38,958 bases of DNA from Candidatus Omnitrophota bacterium (GTDB taxonomy: Bacteria; Omnitrophota; Gorgyraeia; Aquiviventales; Aquiviventaceae). Both the position numbers and the translations under genes were made by a program. Within the stretch, counting starts at the first letter, position 1; every line of letters starts with the position of its first letter. Below, piece after piece: positions 29,895-37,606 of the stretch. Location of the stretch: contig JACPAY010000011.1 of NCBI GenBank assembly GCA_016180575.1, positions 1 through 38,958 on the forward strand. The letters run 5' to 3'. The notes beneath the pieces were generated by a model. It saw nothing but the letters and a program-made list of their open reading frames with translations, ran no database searches and was not told the origin of the DNA.

Positions 29895-31348
29895 TGGACC
29901 CTCGTCTTCTGCAACCGGTCAAACACCTCTCGATATTCGGGCGGCACGACCTGGCGTCCCGTGGCGCGCTCATCCAGCGGTACCTCGGAGAGCTGGGCAT
30001 CCTCCGCCTGCGCGGCGGGGGCGTCGGGAGCCACGACCTCGGAGGCCTCGCCGACCCCGCCTCCCCGGCGGGTGGAGCGGGTCTCGGCCGCGTCGGTCCC
30101 CAGCGACATCGGCAGCGCTGAGCCGTCTTTGCCCTCCGGCCCCAGCGGCTCTGGCGCCTCGTAGAGATCGGGATCTGTGCTGGTCCCCGCGTCCGGGGCG
30201 GTATCGCCCTGCGCCTCGGCGAGCTGGGACTGCAGCTGCTTCAGCTCGCCCGACACCTCTTGCAGCAGCTCCTGGATCTCCGCCCTCAACGCTGCCTGAT
30301 CGCCGGAGGACTGCCCGCCGCCGCTGCCGCTCTGCGCCTCGGCAGACGCTGAGGCCGCCTGGTCCTGCTGGGCCCCGCCTGATTGTGCCTGTTGGGCCTG
30401 CCGCCCCTCTCCGGCGGCGCGCTCGCGCGAGCCATCGGCTCCCTGCTTCCCCTGTCCTTCCTGGCGCGACGAGCCCTTCTGCGACGCATCCGCTCTCGTC
30501 CCCTGGCCGCTCTCCTCGCCTGGGCGGTCGCCGGGCTGACCTGAGTCGCGTCGCTGGTCCGCGCGCGCTCCCTGCGGACGCGCGTCTTGCGACCCCTGAT
30601 TTGCGGACGAGCCCGACTGCCCCTGCCCGGAGGGGTCCTGCTGTCCCTCTTCCCCTCCGCTCGGCGACTTCGACGAATCCGACGCCCCGGACGATTGCTG
30701 ATCCTGCTGGGATGATTGGTCCCGGTTCCCCGACGAGCCCCCGGGCTGAGGCTGCGAGGCGCCTGACTCTTGGCGCTCACCCTGCTGAGGCGGAGGCGGT
30801 GGCTCCGGTTGGGGCGGCGGCTCGGGCTGTGGCGACGGCGGGGTCGGCCGAGGCAGCTGGGCGAGCTGCTGCAGAACGGAGCCGCCCCGCATCGGCCACA
30901 AGAGCAGCACGAGCAGCAGCGCCGCCAGCGCCACGGCCGTGCGATCCCATGGCCTCGGGAACCGCACGCCCTGCGCGATGACCCGGTGCGAGACGTCCTC
31001 GACGAGGAGCGGGTACAGGAGGGGCGGCTCCGCCGCGCGGGCGAACTCCTCGGCGGTGATCAGCCGCTGCTTCAGGCCGAGGATCCGGTCCAGATACGCG
31101 GCGCCGCCTTGCCGGGAGATCCAGCGGCGGCGCAGCCAGCCGCCCAGGGTCGCGGCTGCCGCGAGGCCCAAGAGGCTTGGCGCGCCGACCGCCCAGACCG
31201 GACTCACCTGCAGCCGGTGGAGCCGCCAGGCGAGGACGGCGGCCACGCCGGCGCCCAACGCGGCCAGCACCACGGCTTTCAGCAGCAGCCGCGCCCGGTA
31301 GCGCGCGGTGAATCGCCGGAGGACCTCGGAAAATGTCGGAGTGGTCAT
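29891..31348 (-). CDS. Membrane protein with long Gln/Ser/Gly-rich region (DUF4175-like), 485 aa
   Basis: Three hydrophobic segments (about 20-42, 50-70, 137-153) are followed from residue 160 by Pro-rich then Gln/Ser/Gly/Asp-rich low-complexity sequence up to about 365. A short coiled coil (ALRAEIQELLQEVSGELKQLQSQLAEAQ) and an acidic C-terminal tail follow. This shape is that of the DUF4175-type proteins at the head of MoxR/BatA operons. The low-complexity part is probably a disordered extracytoplasmic or cytoplasmic tether. It is first in the operon; its ATG (31346-31348) lies 5 bases from a palindromic repeat. Confidence 0.75.
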   Translation of the reverse strand: MTTPTFSEVLRRFTARYRARLLLKAVVLAALGAGVAAVLAWRLHRLQVSPVWAVGAPSLLGLAAAATLGGWLRRRWISRQGGAAYLDRILGLKQRLITAEEFARAAEPPLLYPLLVEDVSHRVIAQGVRFPRPWDRTAVALAALLLVLLLWPMRGGSVLQQLAQLPRPTPPSPQPEPPPQPEPPPPPQQGERQESGASQPQPGGSSGNRDQSSQQDQQSSGASDSSKSPSGGEEGQQDPSGQGQSGSSANQGSQDARPQGARADQRRDSGQPGDRPGEESGQGTRADASQKGSSRQEGQGKQGADGSRERAAGEGRQAQQAQSGGAQQDQAASASAEAQSGSGGGQSSGDQAALRAEIQELLQEVSGELKQLQSQLAEAQGDTAPDAGTSTDPDLYEAPEPLGPEGKDGSALPMSLGTDAAETRSTRRGGGVGEASEVVAPDAPAAQAEDAQLSEVPLDERATGRQVVPPEYREVFDRLQKTRVQ

Positions 31349-31353
31349 CGGTA

Positions 31354-31386
31354 CCGGTATCAGATACCGCCGGTATCTGATACCGG
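31354..31386. repeat. REP-like palindrome, family GGTATCTGATACC, encoding a protein C-terminus
   Basis: Perfect 16-bp arms (31354-31369 and 31371-31386) flank a 1-base loop. Each arm is itself a palindrome (GGTATC-A/T-GATACC). On the minus strand it encodes PVSDTGGI followed by TGA, the end of the lipoprotein gene, and stops 5 bases before the next gene start. Confidence 0.92.
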
Positions 31387-31758
31387 AAGAGTAGCGAAAT
31401 GGCCGGCGATCAGCCGACCGTCGTGGACGGTTTCATCGACCCACACCCGCACGGGCTCGCCCTGCGGGGGCATGCTCGCCTCAGCCGGCGGCATCGGCCC
31501 GGCGCCGGTCGCAAGCTCCTCGCTGAGCACCTTGCGCTCGCGCTTCTCGGTCACCTTATCCACCTCGCCCTGCACGAGCAGGCCGGCGAGGAGGCCGACG
31601 AGGGCGCCGAGCGGCGCGCCCACCCCCGGCGCGATCGCGGAGCCGGCGATCGTCCCCACCGTCTGCCCCATCTGGGACGGCGAGATGCCGGCGCAGCCGG
31701 CACAGAGGGTGCCGCTGGCCATCACACCGACGAGGAGATACGTGGACCGGCGAGGCAT
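31360..31758 (-). CDS. Glycine-zipper lipoprotein, 132 aa
   Basis: The signal peptide MPRRSTYLLVGVMASGTLCAGC ends in a lipobox-like CAGC. A glycine-zipper helix pair (VGTIAGSAIAPGVGAPLGAL, VGLLAGLLV) is typical of SmtA/YmgG/Rick_17kDa-like outer-membrane-associated proteins. A charged stretch (EVDKVTEKRERKV) and a proline-rich segment follow. The last eight residues (P125-I132, PVSDTGGI) and the TGA stop come from a palindromic repeat, so the original end has been replaced or extended. The ATG at 31756-31758 was chosen for the signal peptide and for its promoter at 31772-31800. Confidence 0.78.
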   Translation of the reverse strand: MPRRSTYLLVGVMASGTLCAGCAGISPSQMGQTVGTIAGSAIAPGVGAPLGALVGLLAGLLVQGEVDKVTEKRERKVLSEELATGAGPMPPAEASMPPQGEPVRVWVDETVHDGRLIAGHFATLPVSDTGGI

Positions 31759-31771
31759 GGAGATATCTGTT

Positions 31772-31800
31772 ATAGTACCTGAAACGCCTCCCCTTGACAA
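31772..31800 (-). promoter_or_regulatory. Divergent promoter region, lipoprotein side
   Basis: On the minus strand, TTGTCA (31795-31800) and TACTAT (31772-31777) have a 17-base spacer. The plus strand has a perfect TTGACA at 31794-31799 toward the ABC operon, so the two -35 elements overlap; the plus-strand -10 is poor (AATACT with a 20-base spacer). Confidence 0.5.
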
Positions 31801-31834
31801 GGCGCGGCGCTGTTGAAAAAATACTACAGAACAA

Positions 31835-32896
31835 ATGGACCCGATCCCATTTTCCCAGCCTGCCATTGACGTCGCCAGCCTCACGAAGCGCTACGACGCC
31901 GTCACCGCCCTTGCCGATGTCTCGTTTCAGGTCCAGGCAGGCGAGATCGTGGGATTTCTGGGCCCGAACGGGGCGGGCAAGACCACGACGCTGCGGATCC
32001 TGACCGGGATGCTCGCGCCCACCGCCGGCACGGTCCGGATCGACGGCCTGGACGTCACCGAGCGCCCGCTCGAGGTGCGCCGGCGCATCGGCTACCTGCC
32101 GGAGCACGTCGCGCTCTACCCGGAGCTGCGCGTGCAGGAGTACCTGTACTACCGCGCTTCCATCAAGGGGGTCCCGGGCCGGGCGCGGCGCGAGCACGCG
32201 CGGGACGCCATGGAGCGGTGCGCCGTCACGGACGTGGCGCGCCAGCTCATCGGGCGGCTCTCCAAAGGGTACCGGCAGCGGGTGGCGCTGGCCGACTGCC
32301 TCCTCGCGCGGCCGCCGATCCTCATCCTCGATGAGCCGACCGTCGGCCTCGACCCCCACCAGATCCGGCAGACCCGCGAGCTCATCAAGGCGCTGGGGCG
32401 CAGCGCGACCATCCTGCTCTCCACCCACATCCTGCCGGAGGTGGAGATGCTCTGCCACCGGGTCGCCATCATCGACAAGGGCCGCATCGTGGCCGTTGAC
32501 ACGCCGGCCCAGCTCGGGCAGCGGCTCCGGGGGACGCAGATCGTCCGGGTGGAGCTGCGCCTGCCTGCCGCGCCAACCGCGAACGCGATGGGCGTGGCGC
32601 AGGCAGGCGGCGATGACACCGTGATCGAATCCGCCCTGCGGGAGCTCCCGGGGGTGGCGCGCGTCACGGCGCAGCGCCGCGAGGACCTGCCTGCGCCGAG
32701 CCAGGCGGATGGCGGCCAGGCGCGGCAGGCAGGCGGCGCGGCGGCCTTCGAGGTGGAGGCCGACCAGCAGCACGACATCCGGGAGGCGATCTTTCGCCTC
32801 GCGGTCGAGCGCCGGTGGGCGCTGCGGGAGCTCTCGCAGCAGCGCGCGTCGCTCGAAGAGGTGTTCATCCACCTCACGACGCGGGAGGACACATGA
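31835..32896 (+). CDS. ABC transporter ATP-binding protein (NatA/GldA-like), 353 aa
   Basis: The ATPase has Walker A GPNGAGKTT, signature LSKGYRQR, Walker B ILILDEPTVGLDP and H-loop LLSTHI. The C-terminal regulatory extension (residues 225-353) is longer than usual because two copies of a palindromic coding repeat lie in it: L243-G258 (LPAAPTANAMGVAQAG) and L285-G300 (LPAPSQADGGQARQAG). It powers the permease encoded next, with an ATGA overlap. The operon (ATPase, ABC-2 permease, GldG, DUF4340) is like gliding or cell-surface export systems. The ATG lies in a degenerate AATGGGACCGG-type palindrome and has no clear ribosome binding site. Confidence 0.92.
   Translation: MDPIPFSQPAIDVASLTKRYDAVTALADVSFQVQAGEIVGFLGPNGAGKTTTLRILTGMLAPTAGTVRIDGLDVTERPLEVRRRIGYLPEHVALYPELRVQEYLYYRASIKGVPGRARREHARDAMERCAVTDVARQLIGRLSKGYRQRVALADCLLARPPILILDEPTVGLDPHQIRQTRELIKALGRSATILLSTHILPEVEMLCHRVAIIDKGRIVAVDTPAQLGQRLRGTQIVRVELRLPAAPTANAMGVAQAGGDDTVIESALRELPGVARVTAQRREDLPAPSQADGGQARQAGGAAAFEVEADQQHDIREAIFRLAVERRWALRELSQQRASLEEVFIHLTTREDT
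32557..32609 (+). repeat. In-frame coding palindrome LPAAP...AQAG, copy 2 (in ABC ATPase)
   Basis: The left arm GCGCCTGCCTGCCGCGCC (32557-32574) and right arm GGCGTGGCGCAGGCAGGC flank a 15-base variable centre. Length and phase are identical to the copy in the aldo/keto reductase. Confidence 0.88.
32686..32736 (+). repeat. In-frame coding palindrome LPA...QAG, copy 3 (in ABC ATPase)
   Basis: CCTGCCTGCGCCG (32686-32698) pairs with CGGCAGGCAGG (from 32723). The centre is more diverged than in copies 1 and 2, but the encoded length (16 residues) and phase are the same. Confidence 0.78.
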
Positions 32897-33639
32897 GCAG
32901 CCTCGCGGCGCTGACGGCGCGGGAGCTCAAGGCGTTCTGGTACTCGCCGGTCGCCTACGTCGTCGGGGCCCTCTTCCTCGTCCTGCAGGGGTTCGTCTTC
33001 TGGCTGCTGGTCGCCGCCCTCAACGACCCCGGCACGGACCCCTCGTTCACGATCGCCCAGGCCTTCTTCGGGCCCACGTTCTTCAATTCGATCGCCGTGC
33101 TCATCACGGTGCCGTTCCTCACCATGCGGACCTTCAGCGAGGAGAAGCGCACCGGCACCATCGAGTTCCTGCTGACCGCGCCGGTCCGCGACAGCCAGGT
33201 CGTCCTGGCGAAGTTCCTGGGCGCGTGGCTCGCGTACATCGCGCTGTGGAGCTCGACCATCGTCTTCTTCCTGTTCCTGCGCGCCTTCACGCCGTTCGAC
33301 TGGGCGCCGGTCCTGACCGGCTACCTCGGCACGTGGTGGCTTGGCGGGGTGCTCATCGCCATCGGGGTCCTGGCCTCGAGCCTGACGCGCAACCAAGTCA
33401 TCGCGGCGTTCCTCTGCTTCGTCGTCATCCTCCTGCTCTTCTCGGTCGGGATCCTCGACTTCTTCTTCCGCGACCCCGAGACGAGCAAGCTGATCGGCTA
33501 CCTCTCGCTCCTTGACCACCTGGTTGATTTCTCCAAGGGGATCCTCGATACGCGGCCCCTCTGCTACTACGCGAGCCTGACGGTCCTCGCCCTCTTCCTG
33601 ACCGGACGCGTCATCGGCCATCCGCGGTGGAGGTCCTGA
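32893..33639 (+). CDS. ABC-2 type permease (GldF-like), 248 aa
   Basis: Six hydrophobic segments begin with FWYSPVAYVVGALFLVLQGFVFW. The conserved cytoplasmic loop MRTFSEEKRTGTIEFLLTAPV is diagnostic of ABC-2 permeases. It pairs with the ATPase gene (ATGA overlap) and with the GldG-like gene downstream (TGATG overlap). Export substrate is unknown; in gliding Bacteroidetes the homologous proteins are needed for motility-related secretion, but here motility cannot be inferred. Confidence 0.92.
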   Translation: MSSLAALTARELKAFWYSPVAYVVGALFLVLQGFVFWLLVAALNDPGTDPSFTIAQAFFGPTFFNSIAVLITVPFLTMRTFSEEKRTGTIEFLLTAPVRDSQVVLAKFLGAWLAYIALWSSTIVFFLFLRAFTPFDWAPVLTGYLGTWWLGGVLIAIGVLASSLTRNQVIAAFLCFVVILLLFSVGILDFFFRDPETSKLIGYLSLLDHLVDFSKGILDTRPLCYYASLTVLALFLTGRVIGHPRWRS

Positions 33640-35048
33640 TGGCTCGACCGGGACGACGGCTGCTGGCGTCCACGAACGCCGCCGCGACGCTCGCCCTCCT
33701 CGGGGCGCTCTTCATCCTGGTGAACTTCATCGCCAGCCGCCGCTACGCGCGGGCGGACCTCAGCCGCGTCAAGCTCACCGCCCTCTCCGATCAGACGGTC
33801 CAGGCGCTCCAGGCGCTTGAGGAGCCGGTGCGGGTCATCGTGTTCTACCAGCCGGCCCACCGGCTCTACGGGCTGGTCAAGGACCTCCTGGACGAGTACC
33901 AGCGCGTCGCGCCCAAGCTCCAGGTGGAGTTCGTGGACCCCGAGCGGGACATCGCCAAGGCTAGGCAGCTGGCGAAGGACTTCGCCATCGAGAGCCTCAA
34001 CGTCGTCGTCTTCCAGTCGGGGGACCGCCGCAAGCCCCTTTCGGACACGGAGCTGGCCGACTACGACTACGGCGCGATGCAGCTCGGCGGCGAGCCCCGC
34101 GTCGCGGCGTTCAAGGGCGAGGACGCCTTCACCTCGGCGCTCATCACCGTCACCCGGCAGGCCTCCCTGCTCGTCTGGTTCACGACCGGCCACGGCGAGA
34201 AGGCGCTGGACGCCCAGGAGCCGGAGGGGCTGTCGAGCCTGAACGAGATGCTGCAGCAGCAGGGCATCTCGACGGAGGCGGTGACGATGGCGGAGCGCCC
34301 CGCGATCCCGCCGGAGGTCAAGCTCATCGTCATCGTCGGCCCGGCGCGCCGGTTCCTCGACCATGAGCTGGACCTGCTGCAGGCCTATCTGCAGGCGGAC
34401 GGCCGGCTGCTCGCGCTCCTCGATCCCCTGGAGGAGACGGGCCTGGACGGCCTGCTCGACCGCTGGGGGGTGGCGCTGGGCCGCGACATCGTCGTGGACC
34501 CCTCCCGACAGCTGCCCTTTGTCTCCGCGGCGAACCTGCTGGTCACCGACTACACCCAGCATCCCATCGTCGACAAGATGCAGACGCTCGTGACGCTCTT
34601 CCCCATGGCCCGTTCGGTGCGCCCGGCTCAGCCGGCGCCGGAGGGGCTCAGCGTCACCCCGCTCGCCGTGACCTCGCCGGCCGGATGGGGGGAGACGCGG
34701 ACCGAGATCGACGCGTTCAAGTTTGACGAGGGCGAAGACGTCAAGGGGCCGGTCCCCATCGCGGTGGCGGCCGAGCGCCAGGCGGGACGCCTGGTCGTCA
34801 TCGGCGACTCGGATTTCGCCATGAACGCGCAGCTGGGCAACGCCGGCAACCGCGACCTCGTGCGGGGCGCCCTCTACTGGCTCATCGAGCAGGAGCAGCT
34901 CATCGGCATCGGGCCCAAGCCCATCGAGTCCATCCGGCTCAACCTGACCGCCCCGCAGCTGAACCGCGTCTTCTGGTTCAGCTTCCTCGCCATGCCCGGC
35001 GTCGTCGGCCTGGTGGGTGTCGGCATGTGGCTGGCCCGAAGACAGTGA
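33639..35048 (+). CDS. GldG-like ABC transporter auxiliary protein, 469 aa
   Basis: An N-terminal membrane helix (ATLALLGALFILVNFIA) is followed by a large extracytoplasmic region: DLSRVKLTALSDQTVQALQALEEPVRVIVFYQP, then a GATase-like fold (FTTGHGEKALDAQEPEGLSSL, LIVIVGPARRFLDHEL) and a C-terminal helix (FSFLAMPGVVGLVGVGMW). This is the GldG/DUF7088 layout. The ATG at 33639 overlaps the permease stop and has GGAGG 5 bases upstream; the in-frame GTG at 33627 is less favoured. A palindromic repeat begins 9 bases after the stop. Confidence 0.88.
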   Translation: MARPGRRLLASTNAAATLALLGALFILVNFIASRRYARADLSRVKLTALSDQTVQALQALEEPVRVIVFYQPAHRLYGLVKDLLDEYQRVAPKLQVEFVDPERDIAKARQLAKDFAIESLNVVVFQSGDRRKPLSDTELADYDYGAMQLGGEPRVAAFKGEDAFTSALITVTRQASLLVWFTTGHGEKALDAQEPEGLSSLNEMLQQQGISTEAVTMAERPAIPPEVKLIVIVGPARRFLDHELDLLQAYLQADGRLLALLDPLEETGLDGLLDRWGVALGRDIVVDPSRQLPFVSAANLLVTDYTQHPIVDKMQTLVTLFPMARSVRPAQPAPEGLSVTPLAVTSPAGWGETRTEIDAFKFDEGEDVKGPVPIAVAAERQAGRLVVIGDSDFAMNAQLGNAGNRDLVRGALYWLIEQEQLIGIGPKPIESIRLNLTAPQLNRVFWFSFLAMPGVVGLVGVGMWLARRQ

Positions 35049-35057
35049 CGTTTGCGC

Positions 35058-35112
35058 GTTAGCGTGTTTGCGCGTTAAACGCGCCAACGGGCCAACGCGT
35101 AAACGCGCTAAC
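35058..35112. repeat. Palindrome GTTAGCGYGTTTRCGCGTT between gldG-like and DUF4340 genes
   Basis: The 19-bp arms (35058-35076 and 35094-35112) have two mismatches, and the loop contains a further GCGCGTT/AACGCGC palindrome. It lies 9 bases after the GldG stop and 7 bases before the DUF4340 ATG, in the only gap of an otherwise overlapping operon. Confidence 0.85.
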
Positions 35113-35119
35113 CATCCTC

Positions 35120-36547
35120 ATGCATTGGAAAACCACCATTGCGCTCCTCGCGTTGACGATCGGCGTCGGCGCCTACGTCTCCCTCTACGAGCTGAAACAG
35201 CCGACGCCGGAAGAGCGCGCCCGGCGCCCGCTCGAGGTCGTCACGGTGTCCCCCGCGTCGGTCACGCGGCTTGAGCTGGCGCTCCCCCAGGCCGCCGTCA
35301 CCGTGACCCGCGACGGAACGGTCTGGCGCCTGGACCCCGCGAAGGTCCTGGCCGACCCGGAGCGGATCGAGCGCATCCTGCGCAGCGCCGCCCCGCTCAT
35401 CGCCGAGCGCACCCTCGATAGCGCCTCGGACGCGCCGCTTGACCCAAGCCTCTTCGGGCTCTCGCCGCCCATCGGGCGCGTCCGCCTCCAGGCGGATGGC
35501 GCGACGACGGCGCTCCTGTTGGGGGAGAAGACGGCGGTCTACAAGAACCGCTACCTGCAGGTGGAGGGCCAACCCGAGATCTTCGTGGTCCCGCCAGCCC
35601 TCTTTGAGGAGGCCAACCAGCCGGCCGAGGCGTTCCGCGACCCGCTGCTCATCCGGCTCGACCCGTGGACCGTGGACGGGCTGACCGTCGCCGCGCCATC
35701 CGGCACGCTGTCGCTGGCGCGGACGGAGCACGCCTGGTCCCTGACGCAGCCTCTGCAGGACCTCGCGGACCGCGCCGAGGTCGAGGGACTCCTCCGGACG
35801 CTGGGCGAGATCCGGATCCGCCGGTTCATCGACGACCATCCACAGACTGAAGGATCCGCGTCGTGGGGCTTCGAGGCGCCCGCCCTTGAGGTAGCCATCA
35901 TTCGCGGGACGCCGGCCGTCTCGACCACGCTGGTCTTCGGCGGTCCCCTGCCCGATGAGCCCGCGCTGGTCTACGCCAAGCGCAGCGATGAGCCGCCGCT
36001 CTACGCGGTGGCCGCGCAGGACCTTGAGCCGCTCCGGCGCGATCCGCACGGCCTGCGCGAGCGCGCGTGCTTCCAGTTCTCCCCCGGCCTGGTGAGCCGT
36101 GCCGAGGTGACGCGGGATGGCGCTGCGTGGGTGATCGAGCGGGTGGACAGCCGGTGGCGGACGGCGTCGGGTGAGGCGCTGAACACGGAGCGTGTGGAGG
36201 AGTGGCTTCGCAAACTATCGGAGCTGCGCGCAAGCGGCTTTGAGGATGACGCCCCGTCGGACCTGGCCCGCTACGGCCTTGAGCCGCCGTACGGCGCCAT
36301 CGCCGTGCAGACCACCGACCGGATAGAGCCGCAGCGGCTCCTCATCGGCTCGCCGGTGGAGGGCTCCGGAAGCCGTTACGGCCGCATCGAAGGCCGAGCG
36401 GCGGTGGTGCGGCTGCCTGGGTCGGCGGCAGGGTTCTTAGCCCCGCTCGCGGATGAAGCGGCGGGCCCGCAGGGCGCGCTGCAGGACGGTCAGGTGGGTC
36501 AGAAGGGCGAGCAGGGCGAGCGTCCACCAGAAGAGGTCGCGCCCTAG
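35120..36547 (+). CDS. DUF4340-family protein, 475 aa
   Basis: One N-terminal membrane helix (TIALLALTIGVGAYVSLYEL) leads into repeated beta-sandwich DUF4340 modules (VTRLELALPQAAVTVTRDGTVWRL, ARYGLEPPYGAIAVQTTD, LLIGSPVEGSGSRYGRI). Proteins of this family usually accompany GldG-like genes, as here, and are thought to be extracytoplasmic subunits of the same export complex. The last 37 codons (after AAGFLAPLA) are low-complexity and antisense to the 3' end of the convergent CDP-alcohol phosphatidyltransferase gene, suggesting the original stop was lost and the frame ran on. Confidence 0.82.
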   Translation: MHWKTTIALLALTIGVGAYVSLYELKQPTPEERARRPLEVVTVSPASVTRLELALPQAAVTVTRDGTVWRLDPAKVLADPERIERILRSAAPLIAERTLDSASDAPLDPSLFGLSPPIGRVRLQADGATTALLLGEKTAVYKNRYLQVEGQPEIFVVPPALFEEANQPAEAFRDPLLIRLDPWTVDGLTVAAPSGTLSLARTEHAWSLTQPLQDLADRAEVEGLLRTLGEIRIRRFIDDHPQTEGSASWGFEAPALEVAIIRGTPAVSTTLVFGGPLPDEPALVYAKRSDEPPLYAVAAQDLEPLRRDPHGLRERACFQFSPGLVSRAEVTRDGAAWVIERVDSRWRTASGEALNTERVEEWLRKLSELRASGFEDDAPSDLARYGLEPPYGAIAVQTTDRIEPQRLLIGSPVEGSGSRYGRIEGRAAVVRLPGSAAGFLAPLADEAAGPQGALQDGQVGQKGEQGERPPEEVAP

Positions 36548-37048
36548 CGGCGCCCAGGGGACCACCGCGCCGGCCACGAGGCCAGCGCCGAAGAGGAGGC
36601 TGCGCTCCGCGCGCTCCATGAGATCCGGCCATTCTAGGTTCGACACGGGCACTTCCATGGCGGCCCGGGCCTTCGCGTAGCTGACCAGCAGCGCCCCGGT
36701 CAGCGCCGCCATCGACAGCAGCCAGTAGCCGGTCACGGCGGCGGCGGCGAGCACCACCATCCCCTCCACGTAGCGGTCGCAGAGCGCATCGAGGTAGGCC
36801 CCGAACTTCGTGACGCGCCCGCCGGCCCTGGCGAGCGCCCCATCCAGCCCGTCGAGGCAGCCGACGACGACCATCGCCGCGCAAAAGGGGAGGACCGCGC
36901 GGGTCCGGACGAACCAGAGGCAGACGAGCGAGGTCAGGAGGGGTCCTGCGAGGGTGATGGCGGCGGGCGGGATGCCGGCCCGCGCGAGGCCAGCGGCCAG
37001 CGGCTCAAACCCGCGGTTGATGACCGCCTTGTAGCGGCTCGTCAGCAT
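36437..37048 (-). CDS. CDP-alcohol phosphatidyltransferase, 203 aa
   Basis: The CAP motif D66-x2-D69-G-x2-A-R-x8-G-x3-D87-x3-D91 is intact (DGLDGALARAGGRVTKFG, AYLDALCDRYVEG). About six hydrophobic helices follow. The enzyme transfers a phosphatidyl group from a CDP-linked lipid to an alcohol headgroup in the cytoplasmic membrane; the acceptor is not evident, with phosphatidylinositol-phosphate or phosphatidylglycerol-phosphate synthase both possible. It is transcribed toward the DUF4340 gene and overlaps its end by 111 bases. Confidence 0.92.
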   Translation of the reverse strand: MLTSRYKAVINRGFEPLAAGLARAGIPPAAITLAGPLLTSLVCLWFVRTRAVLPFCAAMVVVGCLDGLDGALARAGGRVTKFGAYLDALCDRYVEGMVVLAAAAVTGYWLLSMAALTGALLVSYAKARAAMEVPVSNLEWPDLMERAERSLLFGAGLVAGAVVPWAPLGRDLFWWTLALLALLTHLTVLQRALRARRFIRERG

Positions 37049-37069
37049 CGCGCCACCGCCCCTGAGCGG

Positions 37070-37606
37070 TTATGAGGCGGGGACCGGCGTGATGTCGAGG
37101 ATCTTGACCTTGAACGTGAGCGTCTTGCCGGCCAGCGGGTGGTTCAGGTCCAGCACCACGTTCTCCCCCTTCAGCTCGCTGATCCTGGCCCGGAACTGCT
37201 GGCCGTCCGGATTGACGCCGCGCAGGACCATCCCGATCTCCGGTGAGGCGTCCGCCGGCAGCTGCGCCTTCGGGATCTCCATGAAGGCGGTCGGATCCAC
37301 CGCCCCGTACCCATCCTCGGGAGCGACCGTCAGCTCGGCCGAGTCGCCCGCGTGCATGCCGGCCAGCTGGCGTTCCAGGCCCGGGATCACTTGCCGGCGG
37401 CCGTGGATGTAGTGAAAGGGCTCTTTCCCCTCGGTGGAATCGACGACGGCGTCGTCCACCGTCAAGGTGTACTCCATGCCCACATCCATGTTGTCCTGCA
37501 CGGCGGCCGCCATCGCCCCCTCCTCCGCATCGCCCCCTGGCTGAAGGGCCGCAACCACCGCGATCGCCCCGATCAGCCGCCACCCCGGACCCCGCATCTG
37601 CTTCAC
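37070..37606 (-). CDS. SlyD-like FKBP-type peptidyl-prolyl isomerase, exported, 178 aa
   Basis: After a signal-peptide-like N-terminus (WRLIGAIAVVAALQPGG) comes an FKBP domain with a SlyD-type insert-in-flap: YTLTVDDAVVDSTEGKEPFHYIHG, QVIPGLERQLAGMHAGDSAELTV, APEDGYGAVDPTAFMEIPKAQ and the strand NHPLAGKTLTFKVKI. It catalyses proline cis/trans isomerisation or acts as a chaperone, probably in the periplasm. GTG at 37604-37606 has GGGAGG upstream and is preferred over ATG at 37597. It lies 22 bases upstream of the phosphatidyltransferase on the same strand. Confidence 0.9.
   Translation of the reverse strand: MKQMRGPGWRLIGAIAVVAALQPGGDAEEGAMAAAVQDNMDVGMEYTLTVDDAVVDSTEGKEPFHYIHGRRQVIPGLERQLAGMHAGDSAELTVAPEDGYGAVDPTAFMEIPKAQLPADASPEIGMVLRGVNPDGQQFRARISELKGENVVLDLNHPLAGKTLTFKVKILDITPVPAS

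Noticed and set aside
30280-30800. Internal repeats in the Gln/Ser/Gly-rich region as a CRISPR-like or tandem repeat array
   Set aside because: No fixed repeat unit or spacer length is visible; it is low-complexity coding sequence of the membrane protein.
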